Source: Bacillota bacterium (lineage in GTDB: Bacteria; Bacillota; UBA4882; UBA8346). Taken from it: 13,008 bases of DNA. Positions 12,819-13,008 of the stretch are shown piece after piece. A program made the translations under genes and the position numbers. The notes below the pieces were generated by a model, which saw nothing but the letters and a program-made list of their open reading frames with translations, did not search any database and was not told where the DNA came from. How positions within the stretch are numbered: position 1 is the first letter of the stretch; each line of letters opens with the position of its first letter. Location of the stretch: NCBI GenBank assembly GCA_023436305.1, contig JAEZJQ010000009.1, forward strand, positions 1-13,008, in the 5' to 3' direction.

Positions 12819-13008
12819 TAAGGAAAACTATATTTAACTGCTTCTTCTTATACTAAAATGATAACATGTGAAGTTTTTTCTGTATATTGTAACTATATCT
12901 CAGCTTCATGTGGCAAAGATTTATACCATACAATGATTTCATCATCAAACTTGCAAAAAAATATACGTGTTTCCTTCAATTTCACTTCGAACCATACATT
13001 GTGTAACA
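12819..13008. other. AT-rich upstream region with possible decayed gene end
   Basis: No intact gene is seen in this AT-rich stretch. On the minus strand from the right edge, MVRSEIEGNTYIF runs into a seven-T tract; removing one T continues as KFDDEIIVWYKSLPHEAEI to a TAG at 12893-12895. This could be the frameshifted tail of a gene lying beyond the window, of no family I recognise, or chance. Confidence 0.25.

Noticed and set aside
1..13008. CRISPR arrays, tRNA or rRNA genes
   Set aside because: No regularly spaced repeats and no cloverleaf or rRNA-like sequence were seen by eye on either strand.

Overview
The window looks like a chromosomal segment of a Bacillota (Firmicutes) bacterium, probably an anaerobic clostridial or negativicute-type organism. 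The reasons are strong purine-rich ribosome binding sites, several TTG/GTG starts, a PRD-type PTS regulator, and a trans-AT polyketide gene order like that of the Bacillus pks cluster. I cannot name the genus. Every gene I support lies on the minus strand.

Positions 1 to about 2220 hold the debris of a trans-acyltransferase polyketide synthase (PKS) locus with a beta-branching cassette. Read along the minus strand there is a shrunken, frameshifted C-terminus of a PfaD/PksE-type enoyl reductase, an intact AcpK-type donor carrier protein, the frameshifted first 30 or so residues of a PksF-type ketosynthase, an unrecognised broken small ORF behind a promoter-like palindrome, an intact discrete malonyl transacylase, and a GC-rich fragment of a PKS dehydratase domain running off the left edge. 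The order pksE-acpK-pksF matches the classical cassette, but only the acyltransferase and AcpK still read through.

Positions 2220 to 4230 are an accessory patch. A MarR-family regulator is translationally coupled to a flavodoxin-domain protein, with a clear promoter overlapped by inverted repeats and a terminator behind it. Next come a VapC toxin remnant that has lost both ends of its active site, and about 490 bp of further debris.

Positions 4227 to about 12765 form one compact eight-gene operon, read HPr - enzyme I - PRD regulator (with EIIB-like and EIIA domains) - ascorbate-type EIIB - ascorbate-type EIIC - phosphotriesterase-family hydrolase - KDPG/KHG-type aldolase - HAD phosphatase, closed by a terminator at 4227-4264. 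It carries its own general PTS proteins and has no separate EIIA gene, so the EIIA domain on the regulator is the obvious candidate to feed EIIB. Most of the regulator's other phosphorylation sites look lost. The likely chemistry is uptake and phosphorylation of a sugar, sugar acid or lactone, ring opening of a phospho-lactone, and aldol cleavage of a keto-deoxy product. The true substrate is unknown, and a dehydratase needed for a complete aldonate route is not in the window. This operon, with the degenerate regulator as possible EIIA donor, is the best candidate here for an undescribed system.
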